Below, in pieces: positions 1 through 7,330 of a stretch of 64,000 bases of DNA. The stretch spans positions 186,001-250,000 of the forward strand of contig NZ_AZDS01000001.1 in the NCBI RefSeq assembly GCF_001434095.1, in the 5' to 3' direction. Both the position numbers and the translations under genes were made by a program. Source of the DNA: Fructilactobacillus fructivorans (GTDB taxonomy: Bacteria; Bacillota; Bacilli; Lactobacillales; Lactobacillaceae). The notes beneath the pieces are model-generated. The model did not search any database. It saw only the letters and a program-made list of their open reading frames with translations, and had not been told where the DNA came from. Every line of letters starts with the position of its first letter. Position 1 is the first letter of the stretch.

Positions 1-15
1 GTATTAGGCAATTAA

Positions 16-24
16 TGGTATAAT
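16..24 (+). promoter_or_regulatory. Extended -10 promoter of the marR gene
   Basis: TATAAT at 19-24 is preceded by TG at 16-17, which makes a TGn extended -10 element. It lies 19 bases before the start codon of the MarR gene. The -35 region would sit at the very edge of the window and cannot be judged. Confidence 0.6.
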
Positions 25-43
25 ATTTTATGGAGGAATATCA

Positions 44-463
44 ATGAAAAATAGTTTAACTGCTCTTAGAGTTGTAGGAAAAATCCATCAACAACAGCTT
101 CAAGCACTTACTAAAAAATCAAATCTTACTATTTCAGAGTGGCAATTATTGATCGCTATTACTGACGGTTACACTACGCAAGAATCCCTTTCACAGTCAA
201 TGGAATTGGATACATCAACTTTATCGCGACAATTAAAACGACTCGTTGAAAAAGAAATGATCCGTAAAAAGGCTGTCGGGCAGGACAAGCGTCAGTTGAT
301 CTACAGTATTACTGATAAGGGTAAAAATGCCTGCAATCAGATTAACTCTGATTATGCAGATCTTTCCACACGAATTTTTAATCAGTGGACAGACGAAGAA
401 AAGAATCTTTTAAAAATTTTGCTCAACCGATTAGAAACAAGTATGAAAAAAATCCGTAAATAA
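44..463 (+). CDS. MarR family transcriptional regulator
   Basis: This 139-residue protein has the size and layout of MarR/SlyA winged-helix regulators. The helix-turn-helix lies at about residues 45-70 (LSQSMELDTSTLSRQLKRL), and the wing around residues 75-90 carries the family's D-KR signature (QDKRQLIYSIT). N- and C-terminal helices would form the dimer interface. A GGAGG at 32-36 is well placed for the ATG. It ends 14 bases before a DegV gene on the same strand, so the two are probably co-transcribed. The ligand and operator are not visible. The family assignment is secure; the regulated function is unknown. Confidence 0.85.
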   Translation: MKNSLTALRVVGKIHQQQLQALTKKSNLTISEWQLLIAITDGYTTQESLSQSMELDTSTLSRQLKRLVEKEMIRKKAVGQDKRQLIYSITDKGKNACNQINSDYADLSTRIFNQWTDEEKNLLKILLNRLETSMKKIRK

Positions 464-477
464 GATAGGTGAAAAAA

Positions 478-1341
478 ATGAAGACAGCGATTGTCGCTGA
501 TAGTACATCATATTTATCTAAAGAAGATCTCAAAAAATATAATGTTCATATTATTCCAATCTCCGTAATCTTCGACGGTAAGGACTACCGTGAGGGAATC
601 GATATTACAAATGATGAGTTTTATAAAAAGCTTCAAGAATCGACCAAGTTGCCAACAACTTCACAGCCACCAATTGGTGCTTTAGTGGAGGAATATAATA
701 AACTAGCTGACGAAGGTTATGATGCAGTTATTAGTATTCATCTTGCATCAACCATATCGGGAATGTATCAGGCGGTTTGCAATGTGTCAAAAATGATGGA
801 TAACATTCAAATTTATCCATTTAATTCAGGAATTACCGTTGATCCAATGGCTGCTTTAGTTAAGTACGCTGCTAAATTGGCTCAAGAAGGCGTTAATCCG
901 AGCGAAATTATCGATAAATTAAAGGGATTACGTTCTACAATCGACGAACTCATTGTGGTAGACGATTTAGATAATTTAGTAAAAGGCGGACGCTTATCGA
1001 ATGCTAGTGCTTTTGTTGGTGGGTTATTAAACATTAAACCGATTTTAACTTTTGATAATCAAACGGATGAAATTGTAGCATTTGATAAAGTACGATCAAA
1101 GAAAAAAGCACTTAAAAGAGTGGAAGATTTATTTTCGCAAGCAGTTGAAAAGGCGGATTATCCAATTGAAGTAGCAGTGATTGATGCTAATAATCCAAAA
1201 GAAGCAGATATTTGGCAAAAAACTATCCAAGATAAATATCCGAACATGAAAGTGAGTCGCGGATACTTTGGCCCAGCGATTGGAACACATCTTGGTAGTG
1301 GGGCACTTGCTTTGGGTTGGATTAGAGACATGAGCAAATAA
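478..1341 (+). CDS. DegV family fatty-acid-binding protein
   Basis: DegV proteins bind a fatty acid between two domains and, in Firmicutes, act as FakB carriers that present fatty acids to the FakA kinase for phospholipid synthesis. The N-terminus (KTAIVADSTSYLS) has the conserved D-S/T-S lipid-head site, followed by TSQPP near residue 60 and a SGMYQA segment near residue 97. The C-terminal H-GSGALALGW motif is also present. An upstream GTG at 469 is possible, but AGGTG at 467-471 fits as the ribosome site for the ATG at 478, giving 287 residues. It follows marR closely. The family is certain; the specific fatty acid is not. Confidence 0.88.
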   Translation: MKTAIVADSTSYLSKEDLKKYNVHIIPISVIFDGKDYREGIDITNDEFYKKLQESTKLPTTSQPPIGALVEEYNKLADEGYDAVISIHLASTISGMYQAVCNVSKMMDNIQIYPFNSGITVDPMAALVKYAAKLAQEGVNPSEIIDKLKGLRSTIDELIVVDDLDNLVKGGRLSNASAFVGGLLNIKPILTFDNQTDEIVAFDKVRSKKKALKRVEDLFSQAVEKADYPIEVAVIDANNPKEADIWQKTIQDKYPNMKVSRGYFGPAIGTHLGSGALALGWIRDMSK

Positions 1342-1351
1342 AAATAAAAGG

Positions 1352-1359
1352 TGTATAAT
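1352..1359 (+). promoter_or_regulatory. -10 element of the folT leader transcript
   Basis: TATAAT at 1354-1359, preceded by TG, lies about 22 bases before the riboswitch begins. Transcription would therefore start close to the aptamer's 5' end. No good -35 hexamer is visible, as it would fall inside the end of the degV gene. Confidence 0.5.
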
Positions 1360-1380
1360 TAATAATGTTCTAAAAATTTA

Positions 1381-1510
1381 GGAGTAGGATCTAGCGCGTT
1401 AAGTGTCGGCGGAACGGAATGTGAACGCTGAACGAAAAACTAATCGTTTGCGGTGCTAGATCCGCATTCGCCACTATATTGCCATTTTTGGTGGCAGCTC
1501 CACTTAGGAG
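1381..1510 (+). promoter_or_regulatory. Tetrahydrofolate (THF) riboswitch, folT leader
   Basis: The leader matches the THF-I (folT motif) aptamer. A nine-pair stem joins GGATCTAGC (1387-1395) to GCTAGATCC (1455-1463). The conserved GCGTTAAGTGT lies just inside it. A hairpin AACGA/TCGTT follows, and the hallmark pseudoknot is present: GAATGTG near 1417-1423 can pair with CGCATTC at 1463-1469. Downstream, CTCC at 1498-1501 is complementary both to GGAG at 1381-1384 and to the ribosome site AGGAG at 1506-1510. This suggests control of translation initiation rather than termination, since there is no T-run. The aptamer is clear; the switching mechanism is inferred. Confidence 0.9.
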
Positions 1511-1519
1511 ATGTCAATT

Positions 1520-2056
1520 ATGAAGGAATTAGAACATTGGGGATTACGTCCTCTTAGTATCAAGGGATTAACTTATATTGCCATTTTAATGGCAATTGAG
1601 ATTGTCCTGAATAAATTCCAGTTCCAGACGAGTTATCTGGAAATTGGATTTGGTTTTATTGCAGTTGCATTCATTGCATGGTGGTTTGGACCGTTCTGGT
1701 CGACAATCGTAGCTATTCTAGTTGATGTACTAACATCCATTATTAATGGATATGGGTTCTTCATTGGATTTACATTTTCTGGAATCATTGCAGCATTAAT
1801 TTTTAGTTTTGCTTTCTATAATCAAGAAAAAGTTAGTTGGCTAAGAGTGATTGTTGCAGTCGTATTAATTACTTTAATAGTAAACATAGGACTAAATACG
1901 TTGTGGATTTCTGTGATGGCTCATACGTCATTTTTCTATTATTTACCACTTAGATTGGTAAAAAATATAATTATGATTCCGATTCAAATTATTATTCTTT
2001 ATATATTAATGAATAATAAGACCATCCAGCATTTTAAACCCAACGTTTTTAAATAA
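1520..2056 (+). CDS. folT: Folate ECF transporter substrate-binding subunit FolT
   Basis: This integral membrane S-component captures folate for the energy-coupling factor (ECF) transporter. The 178 residues form about six hydrophobic helices, the usual S-component topology. The N-terminal segment LSIKGLTYIAILMAIEIVLNKF is typical of FolT/ThiT/RibU-type proteins, with the alanine/small-residue helix that contacts EcfT. Sequence alone does not prove the substrate, but the THF riboswitch directly upstream does so strongly. An ATG at 1511 abuts the AGGAG site; the ATG at 1520 has correct spacing and is chosen. The shared EcfA-EcfA'-EcfT module is not in this window. Confidence 0.88.
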   Translation: MKELEHWGLRPLSIKGLTYIAILMAIEIVLNKFQFQTSYLEIGFGFIAVAFIAWWFGPFWSTIVAILVDVLTSIINGYGFFIGFTFSGIIAALIFSFAFYNQEKVSWLRVIVAVVLITLIVNIGLNTLWISVMAHTSFFYYLPLRLVKNIIMIPIQIIILYILMNNKTIQHFKPNVFK

Positions 2057-2063
2057 ACGATTG

Positions 2064-2088
2064 AAAACACCAGAAATGGTGTTTTTTA
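2064..2088 (+). terminator. Rho-independent terminator after folT
   Basis: The hairpin AACACC-agaaat-GGTGTT is followed by a T-run and lies shortly after the folT stop codon. Confidence 0.8.
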
Positions 2089-2129
2089 ATACATATATAT
2101 GAGGGAAGGACAATATTAATATTTTATTT

Positions 2130-2165
2130 GTCTACTTTACATAATATATATTATACGAAGTAGAC
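2130..2165. repeat. Unexplained 36-bp imperfect palindrome
   Basis: Outer arms GTCTACTT (2130-2137) and AAGTAGAC (2158-2165) flank an inner palindrome ATAATAT/ATATTAT, separated by three unpaired bases on each side. It sits between the convergent folT and HAD genes. No T-run follows on either strand, so it is not a standard terminator. Its role is unknown. Confidence 0.5.
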
Positions 2166-2193
2166 TTAATATTGAAAAAAGACCAATTTATAC

Positions 2194-2961
2194 TTATTTT
2201 AGATTATCAACATTTGTATAACTTTGAATTAGTTTTGCAACTTCATCATTTGAATTCAAAACAATTTGATCTGGCTGTAGATTCATCCGATTAAGTTTAT
2301 TGCTACCATCGTCAACCCAATTACTTTTAAAAGCATTCACGAGTAATTCTTGATCGTTACTATCGTTTCCAAACACAATATAGTTGCTATCAGTTATAGT
2401 TCTTAATGTGCTGAATTTATTGATATTTTGTGCTGTCAGATCAATATTATTTTCGTCAGTATGTTTGATAACTGATAATGACGTATTTTGTTTAATAAAT
2501 GCTGATATTTTATCAATTAAATTGTTATTTATGTCTAATAAGATGATTTTAACGGCTTTTTTGATTGATGAGATAGCTACATTTTCAGCTAATTGATCTG
2601 GATCCAATTGCTTAAATATTGGATTTAAAGCGCTTACTTTGGCACTATAATCCCAATTGCTATCAATTATGTAATTTAAATCGTATTTTTTAATGATATT
2701 TTTAGTCAATTGTATATCACAATTACTAATGGGTTTTATTGAATAAGTATGACCATTTCTTGATACAAGTGCACCATTTGCACCTATTAATGTCTTATCT
2801 TTAAACGTTGGTACGATTGGAATTAGATCTCTGATTGGCCTGGCTGAAGCAAAGATAATTTCATTATGTCTTGCTAGTTGCTTAATTGCATTTACAATTT
2901 CTGAATCTATTTCAACACCATTAAAGCTCAGCGTTCCGTCAACATCAAATACATATAGCAT
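2194..2961 (-). CDS. Cof-type HAD-IIB family hydrolase
   Basis: This is a predicted cytoplasmic sugar-phosphate or related phosphatase of the haloacid dehalogenase superfamily. Motif I is FDVDGTL at residues 5-11, with nucleophile Asp6 and acid/base Asp8. Motif II is in FASARP near residues 37-42. Lys182 is the likely motif III lysine, and motif IV is GNDSND at 198-203. The region between is the C2-type cap of about 110 residues. At 255 residues it is a normal length. It is a single gene with its own leader and no clear partners, so the substrate cannot be named. Confidence 0.85.
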   Translation of the reverse strand: MLYVFDVDGTLSFNGVEIDSEIVNAIKQLARHNEIIFASARPIRDLIPIVPTFKDKTLIGANGALVSRNGHTYSIKPISNCDIQLTKNIIKKYDLNYIIDSNWDYSAKVSALNPIFKQLDPDQLAENVAISSIKKAVKIILLDINNNLIDKISAFIKQNTSLSVIKHTDENNIDLTAQNINKFSTLRTITDSNYIVFGNDSNDQELLVNAFKSNWVDDGSNKLNRMNLQPDQIVLNSNDEVAKLIQSYTNVDNLK

Positions 2962-3040
2962 GTTTATAATTACCTCTTGATTTCTTAATATTACCTATTT
3001 AAATATTACGCTAAAAATGGTAATTCATAAAATTAAAATA

Positions 3041-3071
3041 AAAAAACTTTCGAAATGATCGAAAGTTTTTT
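3041..3071. terminator. Terminator downstream of the DyP gene
   Basis: The perfect eight-pair stem ACTTTCGA/TCGAAAGT has a five-base loop and A/T tracts on both sides. It terminates the peroxidase gene on the minus strand and can work in either direction. Confidence 0.85.
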
Positions 3072-3094
3072 GTAAATCTCTTAAAACTTAATTA

Positions 3095-4048
3095 TTAGTT
3101 CAAATCACCATCAGCAATCTTCCCAAGCAATGGTCTAGATGGAATAAAGAAAGTTTGACCAGTTAAAAGAGTTGAAAAAGTTAATAGAAAATCATTTTGA
3201 TCAACCATTTGCTGCAACATGCCCTGAATAACATGCCAATAGCGCGAATATGCAATGAAATAAGTTCCTGTATCATTATTAGCTGGATCAGAATACGGAA
3301 CATTCATTCTAACAATTTTTTGTTCGACCCCGTTAACCGATGTATTGGAAGTTACGTTGTGCGCATTTTTAAACTTTTCTTCATCGGGTAATTCAAGATC
3401 AGAAAACTTCTCTCTCCCAATTGCTTTATCTTGCGTAGTGGTATTTAATTTATTCCAGTAATCCATGTCATGGTGCCATTTTTGAGCAAACGCGTATGAT
3501 CCATTGATAAACTCGGGATCTTCATCACCAATCAATGCATATGGAGCAATGTCTTCAACTTGTGGTACTTCGGTTCCATCAATAAATCCAATGATAGCAC
3601 GACCTTCAAGGTATCGGAATCCATGCGTCTCATTAACTACCTTCGTAAAGTCTCTTAGAAAAAGCATGAACTGAGTCGTCACTTCATATACAACTGCTTC
3701 AGTATTAGCACGAATATGAAGAAAAATATCTCCCTCAGAAGATGGCATCGAATACTTTGGACCCTTAACTCCCTCAAAATCAATAAGTTCCTTGGGCTTA
3801 TCAGCCTTGGGAAATAAGTAATCCCAGGCCTTGCTACTAAATCCAATTGCAACCCTTAAATTAGCTTCAGGTTCTCTAATTCGCATTGATCGAATAATTG
3901 ATTGGGAACGATCAGCAAAATCTTGAATTCCCTCTTGAGTTGCTTTTTGATCCTTACGAGTTAATTCTAGCGTTGCAAACTCAACGTTTTCACCCGTATC
4001 TTTCCAAACATCTTGTGATTTGTCTGGACTTGTTTTTTTCTCAGCCAT
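3095..4048 (-). CDS. DyP-type heme peroxidase
   Basis: Dye-decolorizing peroxidases use heme to reduce hydrogen peroxide. The signature GFIDG is at residues 154-158, with the catalytic distal Asp157. His230 (KNAHNVTS) matches the position of the proximal heme ligand in YfeX-like DyPs, and Arg269 (YSRYW) the distal arginine. Length 317 fits the cytoplasmic P/B subfamily. No signal peptide or Tat motif is present, so it should be intracellular. AGGAGG lies nine bases before the ATG. It neighbours msrA and msrB, suggesting an oxidative-stress cluster. Lactobacilli generally cannot make heme, so activity would depend on imported heme (known of the group). Confidence 0.92.
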   Translation of the reverse strand: MAEKKTSPDKSQDVWKDTGENVEFATLELTRKDQKATQEGIQDFADRSQSIIRSMRIREPEANLRVAIGFSSKAWDYLFPKADKPKELIDFEGVKGPKYSMPSSEGDIFLHIRANTEAVVYEVTTQFMLFLRDFTKVVNETHGFRYLEGRAIIGFIDGTEVPQVEDIAPYALIGDEDPEFINGSYAFAQKWHHDMDYWNKLNTTTQDKAIGREKFSDLELPDEEKFKNAHNVTSNTSVNGVEQKIVRMNVPYSDPANNDTGTYFIAYSRYWHVIQGMLQQMVDQNDFLLTFSTLLTGQTFFIPSRPLLGKIADGDLN

Positions 4049-4123
4049 TATAAATACCTCCTAAGTTAAATTCAGTATTAGTAAAGGATTAACTGTTTTA
4101 TATAGCCAATCTCATACTACTTA

Positions 4124-4129
4124 ATTATA
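4124..4129 (-). promoter_or_regulatory. Probable -10 box of the DyP gene
   Basis: On the minus strand TATAAT, directly preceded by TG, lies about 75 bases before the peroxidase start codon. No strong -35 partner is apparent. Confidence 0.4.
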
Positions 4130-4150
4130 CAATATGTTAACCACTACATT

Positions 4151-4181
4151 AAAAAAGAATGCCAACATTGACATTCTTTTT
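4151..4181 (-). terminator. Terminator after msrA
   Basis: On the minus strand AAAGAATG pairs with CATTCTTT across a ten-base loop and is followed by a T-run, just after the msrA stop codon. Confidence 0.75.
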
Positions 4182-4187
4182 ATTTGT

Positions 4188-4715
4188 TTACTTTTTCCAA
4201 TGATCATTAATGAACTTTTTCCGTCCACCACTTTCTTCAATTGCATAACGAAGTGGATTCTTCTTATAGAAATCTTGATGATAATCCTCAGCCGGATAAA
4301 ATGGCTGTGCATCTTCAATCTTGGTAACGATTGGTTCATCAAATTCTCCGCTATTTTCTAATTCTTTCTTTGATTCTTCAGCAATCTTACGTTGCTCAGG
4401 ACTATTTACATAGATAACTGGACGATAAGAATCACCACGATCTTGAAATTGTCCCATTGCATCGGTTGGATCGGTTTGATGCCAGTAAATTTCAACTAGT
4501 TTCTTATATGAAATAATACTTGGATCAAATGTAATTTTAACTGCTTCAGTGTGGCCAGTTGTGCCAGAAGCAACTTGTTCGTAGGTTGGATTAGGTACAT
4601 GACCTCCGGTATATCCTGATACAACGGAAATAATTCCGGGCATCTGATCAAATGGTTGAACCATACACCAGAAACATCCACCAGCAAAAATTGCAGTTTC
4701 TTCTTTATCACTCAT
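4188..4715 (-). CDS. msrA: Peptide methionine-S-sulfoxide reductase MsrA
   Basis: MsrA reduces the S-epimer of methionine sulfoxide in proteins and free amino acid, with thioredoxin recycling. The active-site motif GGCFWC spans residues 12-17, with nucleophile Cys14. The family motifs GYTGG, GHTEAV and the C-terminal [12 protein letters not shown] follow in order. At 175 residues it is a normal single-domain MsrA. There are no cysteines other than those of the CFWC motif, so Cys17 may act as the resolving residue. It starts 30 bases after msrB on the same strand, so the two stereospecific repair enzymes probably form an operon. Confidence 0.96.
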   Translation of the reverse strand: MSDKEETAIFAGGCFWCMVQPFDQMPGIISVVSGYTGGHVPNPTYEQVASGTTGHTEAVKITFDPSIISYKKLVEIYWHQTDPTDAMGQFQDRGDSYRPVIYVNSPEQRKIAEESKKELENSGEFDEPIVTKIEDAQPFYPAEDYHQDFYKKNPLRYAIEESGGRKKFINDHWKK

Positions 4716-4745
4716 TAATAAACACCTCTAATTTGGTTATTTGTA

Positions 4746-5183
4746 TTATTCAACAAACTTTTTGTACTTACCATAACCCTCTTCATCCATCTTATTATAA
4801 GGGATGAATTTCAAGGCAGCAGAATTAATGCAGTATCTTAATCCACCTTTATCCTGAGGACCATCTGGAAAAACATGACCTAAATGGGACTTAGAATCTG
4901 AACCACGAACTTCTTGTCTGATCATACCGAATGAAGTATCGGTATCACTCTTTAGCTCATCTTCATTAATTGGTTTAGTAAATGATGGCCAACCACATCC
5001 AGCATCATACTTATCAGCTGAACTAAATAATGGTTTACCATTCACAACATCAACGTAGATTCCCTTCTTGTAGAAATCATCGTATTTTCCTGTAAAAGCA
5101 GGTTCAGTTCCTGCATTTTGTGTCACGTTATATTGTTCAGGTGTTAAACGATTCTTTAAATCTTCTTTGTTGTTTTCAGCCAT
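4746..5183 (-). CDS. msrB: Peptide methionine-R-sulfoxide reductase MsrB
   Basis: MsrB reduces the R-epimer of protein methionine sulfoxide and complements MsrA. The fold motifs CGWPSF (about residues 76-81), [11 protein letters not shown] and RYCINSAAL are present; the cysteine in RYCINS is the catalytic one. The two CxxC zinc-binding pairs of some MsrBs are absent, so this is the zinc-free form. At 145 residues it is standard. It is the upstream gene of the msrB-msrA pair. A GGGGG-rich ribosome site precedes the ATG. Confidence 0.96.
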   Translation of the reverse strand: MAENNKEDLKNRLTPEQYNVTQNAGTEPAFTGKYDDFYKKGIYVDVVNGKPLFSSADKYDAGCGWPSFTKPINEDELKSDTDTSFGMIRQEVRGSDSKSHLGHVFPDGPQDKGGLRYCINSAALKFIPYNKMDEEGYGKYKKFVE

Positions 5184-5260
5184 AATATAAACCCCCTATT
5201 TACGTTTATATATAACTTATATCTTATCCAATTAAATAGCAAACAATTTGTTTTTAACTA

Positions 5261-5290
5261 AAAACCCCGCGTTAACTACGCGGGGTTTTA
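5261..5290 (-). terminator. Terminator after ppaC
   Basis: The strong GC-rich stem AAAACCCCGCGT/ACGCGGGGTTTT, with a five-base loop, lies directly after the ppaC stop on the minus strand. Confidence 0.9.
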
Positions 5291-5296
5291 TAATTA

Positions 5297-6232
5297 TTAT
5301 TTTTCTAATGCATCAGTTAATGGTGGAACCACTTGTTTCTTACGTGAAACTACTCCAGGTAGATTCATGATGTCATCAGCATTAAATTTATTATCAAATG
5401 CCTTTTCAACAACACTCTTTGGTTCACCAACAACAATTAATTCCGAATTACTGTCTAAGATATTAGTTACTAAGACTAAGAATAAATCGTATCCTTTATC
5501 TTTAGCTTCAGCTTCCATGGCTTTCTTAACATCATCAGCTCGTTTAGTAATGTCATCTAAATCAACCACATTAATTTGATCAATTCGAACGCTCTTACCA
5601 CCCATAGTAAATGACTTAGCATCACCGTCAATTAATTGTTGGTCGGTCTTTGAATCAACATCTGTACCAGCTTTAAGCATTTTGACACCGTAATCTTCAT
5701 AGTCATCGATTCCAGCAATATCAGCCAAAGCTTTCAGAGCATCACGATCAAAATCAGTGGTAGTTGGAGATTTTAATAGCAAAGTATCAGAAATAATGGC
5801 GGATAACATTAAGCCAGCCAACTTCTTAGGAATCTTAATTCCTTCTTCAGAAAACATTTGAGTTAAAATCGTGCTACAACAACCATAAGGAGCAGCTCGG
5901 TAGTATAAAGGAGCCGCCGTATTAAAACCATTAATTCGATGGTGATCAACGACGTCGGTAACGGTCAATTGATCAATGTCACTGACACTTTGTTGTGGTT
6001 CATTGTGATCAACTAACATGACCTTATCAACTTCAGGTTTGGCTCTGCTAATTACTCGTGGTGCCTTAGTATCAAAATAGTCTAAAACATACTTAGTTTC
6101 AGCATTGGGTTCACCTAAAGCAACTGCTTCAACGTCATAACCGTCCTGCTTCTTTAAGTATGCAAGTGCCATTGCAGCAACAATTGCATCTGTATCGGGC
6201 ACTTTGTGTCCAAAAACTAATTCTTTACTCAT
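5297..6232 (-). CDS. ppaC: Manganese-dependent inorganic pyrophosphatase (DHH family)
   Basis: This enzyme hydrolyses pyrophosphate to phosphate, pulling biosynthetic reactions forward. The N-terminal metal site GHKVPDTDA gives His9, Asp13 and Asp15, the conserved family numbering. The DHH motif VVDHHRIN follows near residue 97, and the C-terminal DHHA2 domain ends with the SRKKQVVPPL substrate-binding segment. Upstream in-frame codons would add 19 residues unlike the family, while GAGGAG precedes the ATG at 6232, so that start is used (311 residues). The restored reading frame of the upstream LysR gene overlaps this start codon, suggesting ancestral translational coupling. Confidence 0.96.
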   Translation of the reverse strand: MSKELVFGHKVPDTDAIVAAMALAYLKKQDGYDVEAVALGEPNAETKYVLDYFDTKAPRVISRAKPEVDKVMLVDHNEPQQSVSDIDQLTVTDVVDHHRINGFNTAAPLYYRAAPYGCCSTILTQMFSEEGIKIPKKLAGLMLSAIISDTLLLKSPTTTDFDRDALKALADIAGIDDYEDYGVKMLKAGTDVDSKTDQQLIDGDAKSFTMGGKSVRIDQINVVDLDDITKRADDVKKAMEAEAKDKGYDLFLVLVTNILDSNSELIVVGEPKSVVEKAFDNKFNADDIMNLPGVVSRKKQVVPPLTDALEK

Positions 6233-6453
6233 GATTCTCTCTCCTCTTTTTCCATATTTCCAAGAGTCTCTGACGATCTCTAACTTCAATATTAATACTA
6301 TTTAAGTATACATCTTTAGCCTGAGCATATTCCCCAATAAAGCCATTAAATTCGTCAAATAATTTATTCAACCGTGGGATACCATCTTTAGTATCACGAT
6401 AAACAGCGACGGCCTGAAGGGAAAAGTCAGGAATGATTTCAGTATAGTAAGTA
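6225..6453 (-). pseudogene. Out-of-frame C-terminal continuation of the LysR gene
   Basis: Immediately after the six-T run at 6454-6459, a different minus-strand frame is open for about 76 codons to a TAA at 6225-6227. It encodes a sensible LysR-like tail (for example EIIPDFSLQAVAVYRD and LNKLFDEFNGFIG). One extra A in the message at the homopolymer would join it to the upstream frame and give a protein of about 343 residues. The TAA would overlap ppaC codons 2-3 (ATGAGTAA). This is either a real single-base deletion or a sequencing error. Confidence 0.75.
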
Positions 6454-7255
6454 TTTTTTCAGCCATCTTACTTCGATCCCGGGTCATCATAAACGTTTTT
6501 GGCAAAATAGTGTTTAATCCAGATGATAATGCGAATTCCATAATTTGCACTGGCCTCGTAAAACAAGCTACCATCTTAGGCATTTCATAACGTTTAGCAC
6601 TATAAATATTCTTTAAAAACTGATTAAAATAGTATCCATTAGGGTACCCAACCATTGGTCCCTCAACCTTTTTAAGATTGATTTTGCTACCTACCTTACT
6701 CTTATCATGGTGAACATAACACAGGGTATCGTGAAGAATCGGCTTAATTGCCATACCCTTCCAATTATGTAATTTTTCGTTTGGTAAATACATAATTGCT
6801 AAATCAATTTTTCCACTTTCAAGGTCAGAAATCAATGTTTGCTGGGTTAACATATACATTTCAATTCTTAAGTCTGGATTCTTTTCATAGAAATATAAAG
6901 CAAAATTTTCAAAGATTTCATCTTCAATTGCTGAAAGAATTCCAACTTTAATGGTTCCCCGAATGGAGCTTGAATAAGATTCAATTTCATCAGTAGCGTT
7001 GTCCAGAATTCCATAAACTTCTTCAGTAGCATTTTTCAAAGTGTATCCAGCATCTGTTAAGTGAATTTGTTTTCCAACTGAATAAAATAGATTGGCATGT
7101 AGTTTATTTTCCAATTTTTTAATTTGTTGAGATAGTGCCGGCTGCGTAATTCCTAAAACACCAGCAGCTTTTGTATAATTTAGCGATTCGGATAATTGTA
7201 AGAAATATACTAAAGCTTTTGATGAAAATAATGATTCTCTTTTAGATTCTCTCAA
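6368..7255 (-). CDS. LysR family transcriptional regulator, C-terminus frameshifted
   Basis: The N-terminal winged helix-turn-helix is classical LysR: LNYTKAAGVLGITQPALSQQ at about residues 26-45, followed by the linker helix. The substrate-binding domain begins with GTIKVGILSAIEDE near residue 100 and is intact to about residue 268 (RSKMAEK). After that the readable frame (ILTILKSFLTFPF...) does not look like the family, whereas the +1 frame continues with a normal tail. The full-length ancestral protein would run to 6225. It lies between parC and ppaC on the same strand. Its target and co-inducer are unknown. As read, the regulatory-domain end is lost, so function may be impaired. Confidence 0.8.
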   Translation of the reverse strand: MRESKRESLFSSKALVYFLQLSESLNYTKAAGVLGITQPALSQQIKKLENKLHANLFYSVGKQIHLTDAGYTLKNATEEVYGILDNATDEIESYSSSIRGTIKVGILSAIEDEIFENFALYFYEKNPDLRIEMYMLTQQTLISDLESGKIDLAIMYLPNEKLHNWKGMAIKPILHDTLCYVHHDKSKVGSKINLKKVEGPMVGYPNGYYFNQFLKNIYSAKRYEMPKMVACFTRPVQIMEFALSSGLNTILPKTFMMTRDRSKMAEKILTILKSFLTFPFRPSLFIVILKMVSHG

Positions 7256-7316
7256 AATTAATACCTCGCACTAACATTTATTATTATATTGTGTATATTA
7301 TCACGGAATTACTATA

Positions 7317-7330
7317 TTTACTATAGTAAA
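7317..7330. repeat. 14-bp perfect palindrome at the parC stop
   Basis: TTTACTATAGTAAA spans the parC stop codon and lies about 60 bases upstream of the LysR start. It could be a regulator site for the LysR gene, but nothing else supports this. Confidence 0.3.

Noticed and set aside
6454-6459. Programmed -1 ribosomal frameshift in the LysR gene
   Set aside because: The six-A run is not a standard slippery heptamer in frame, because the P-site GAA would not re-pair well, and no clear downstream pseudoknot was seen. A simple deletion or slippage is more likely.
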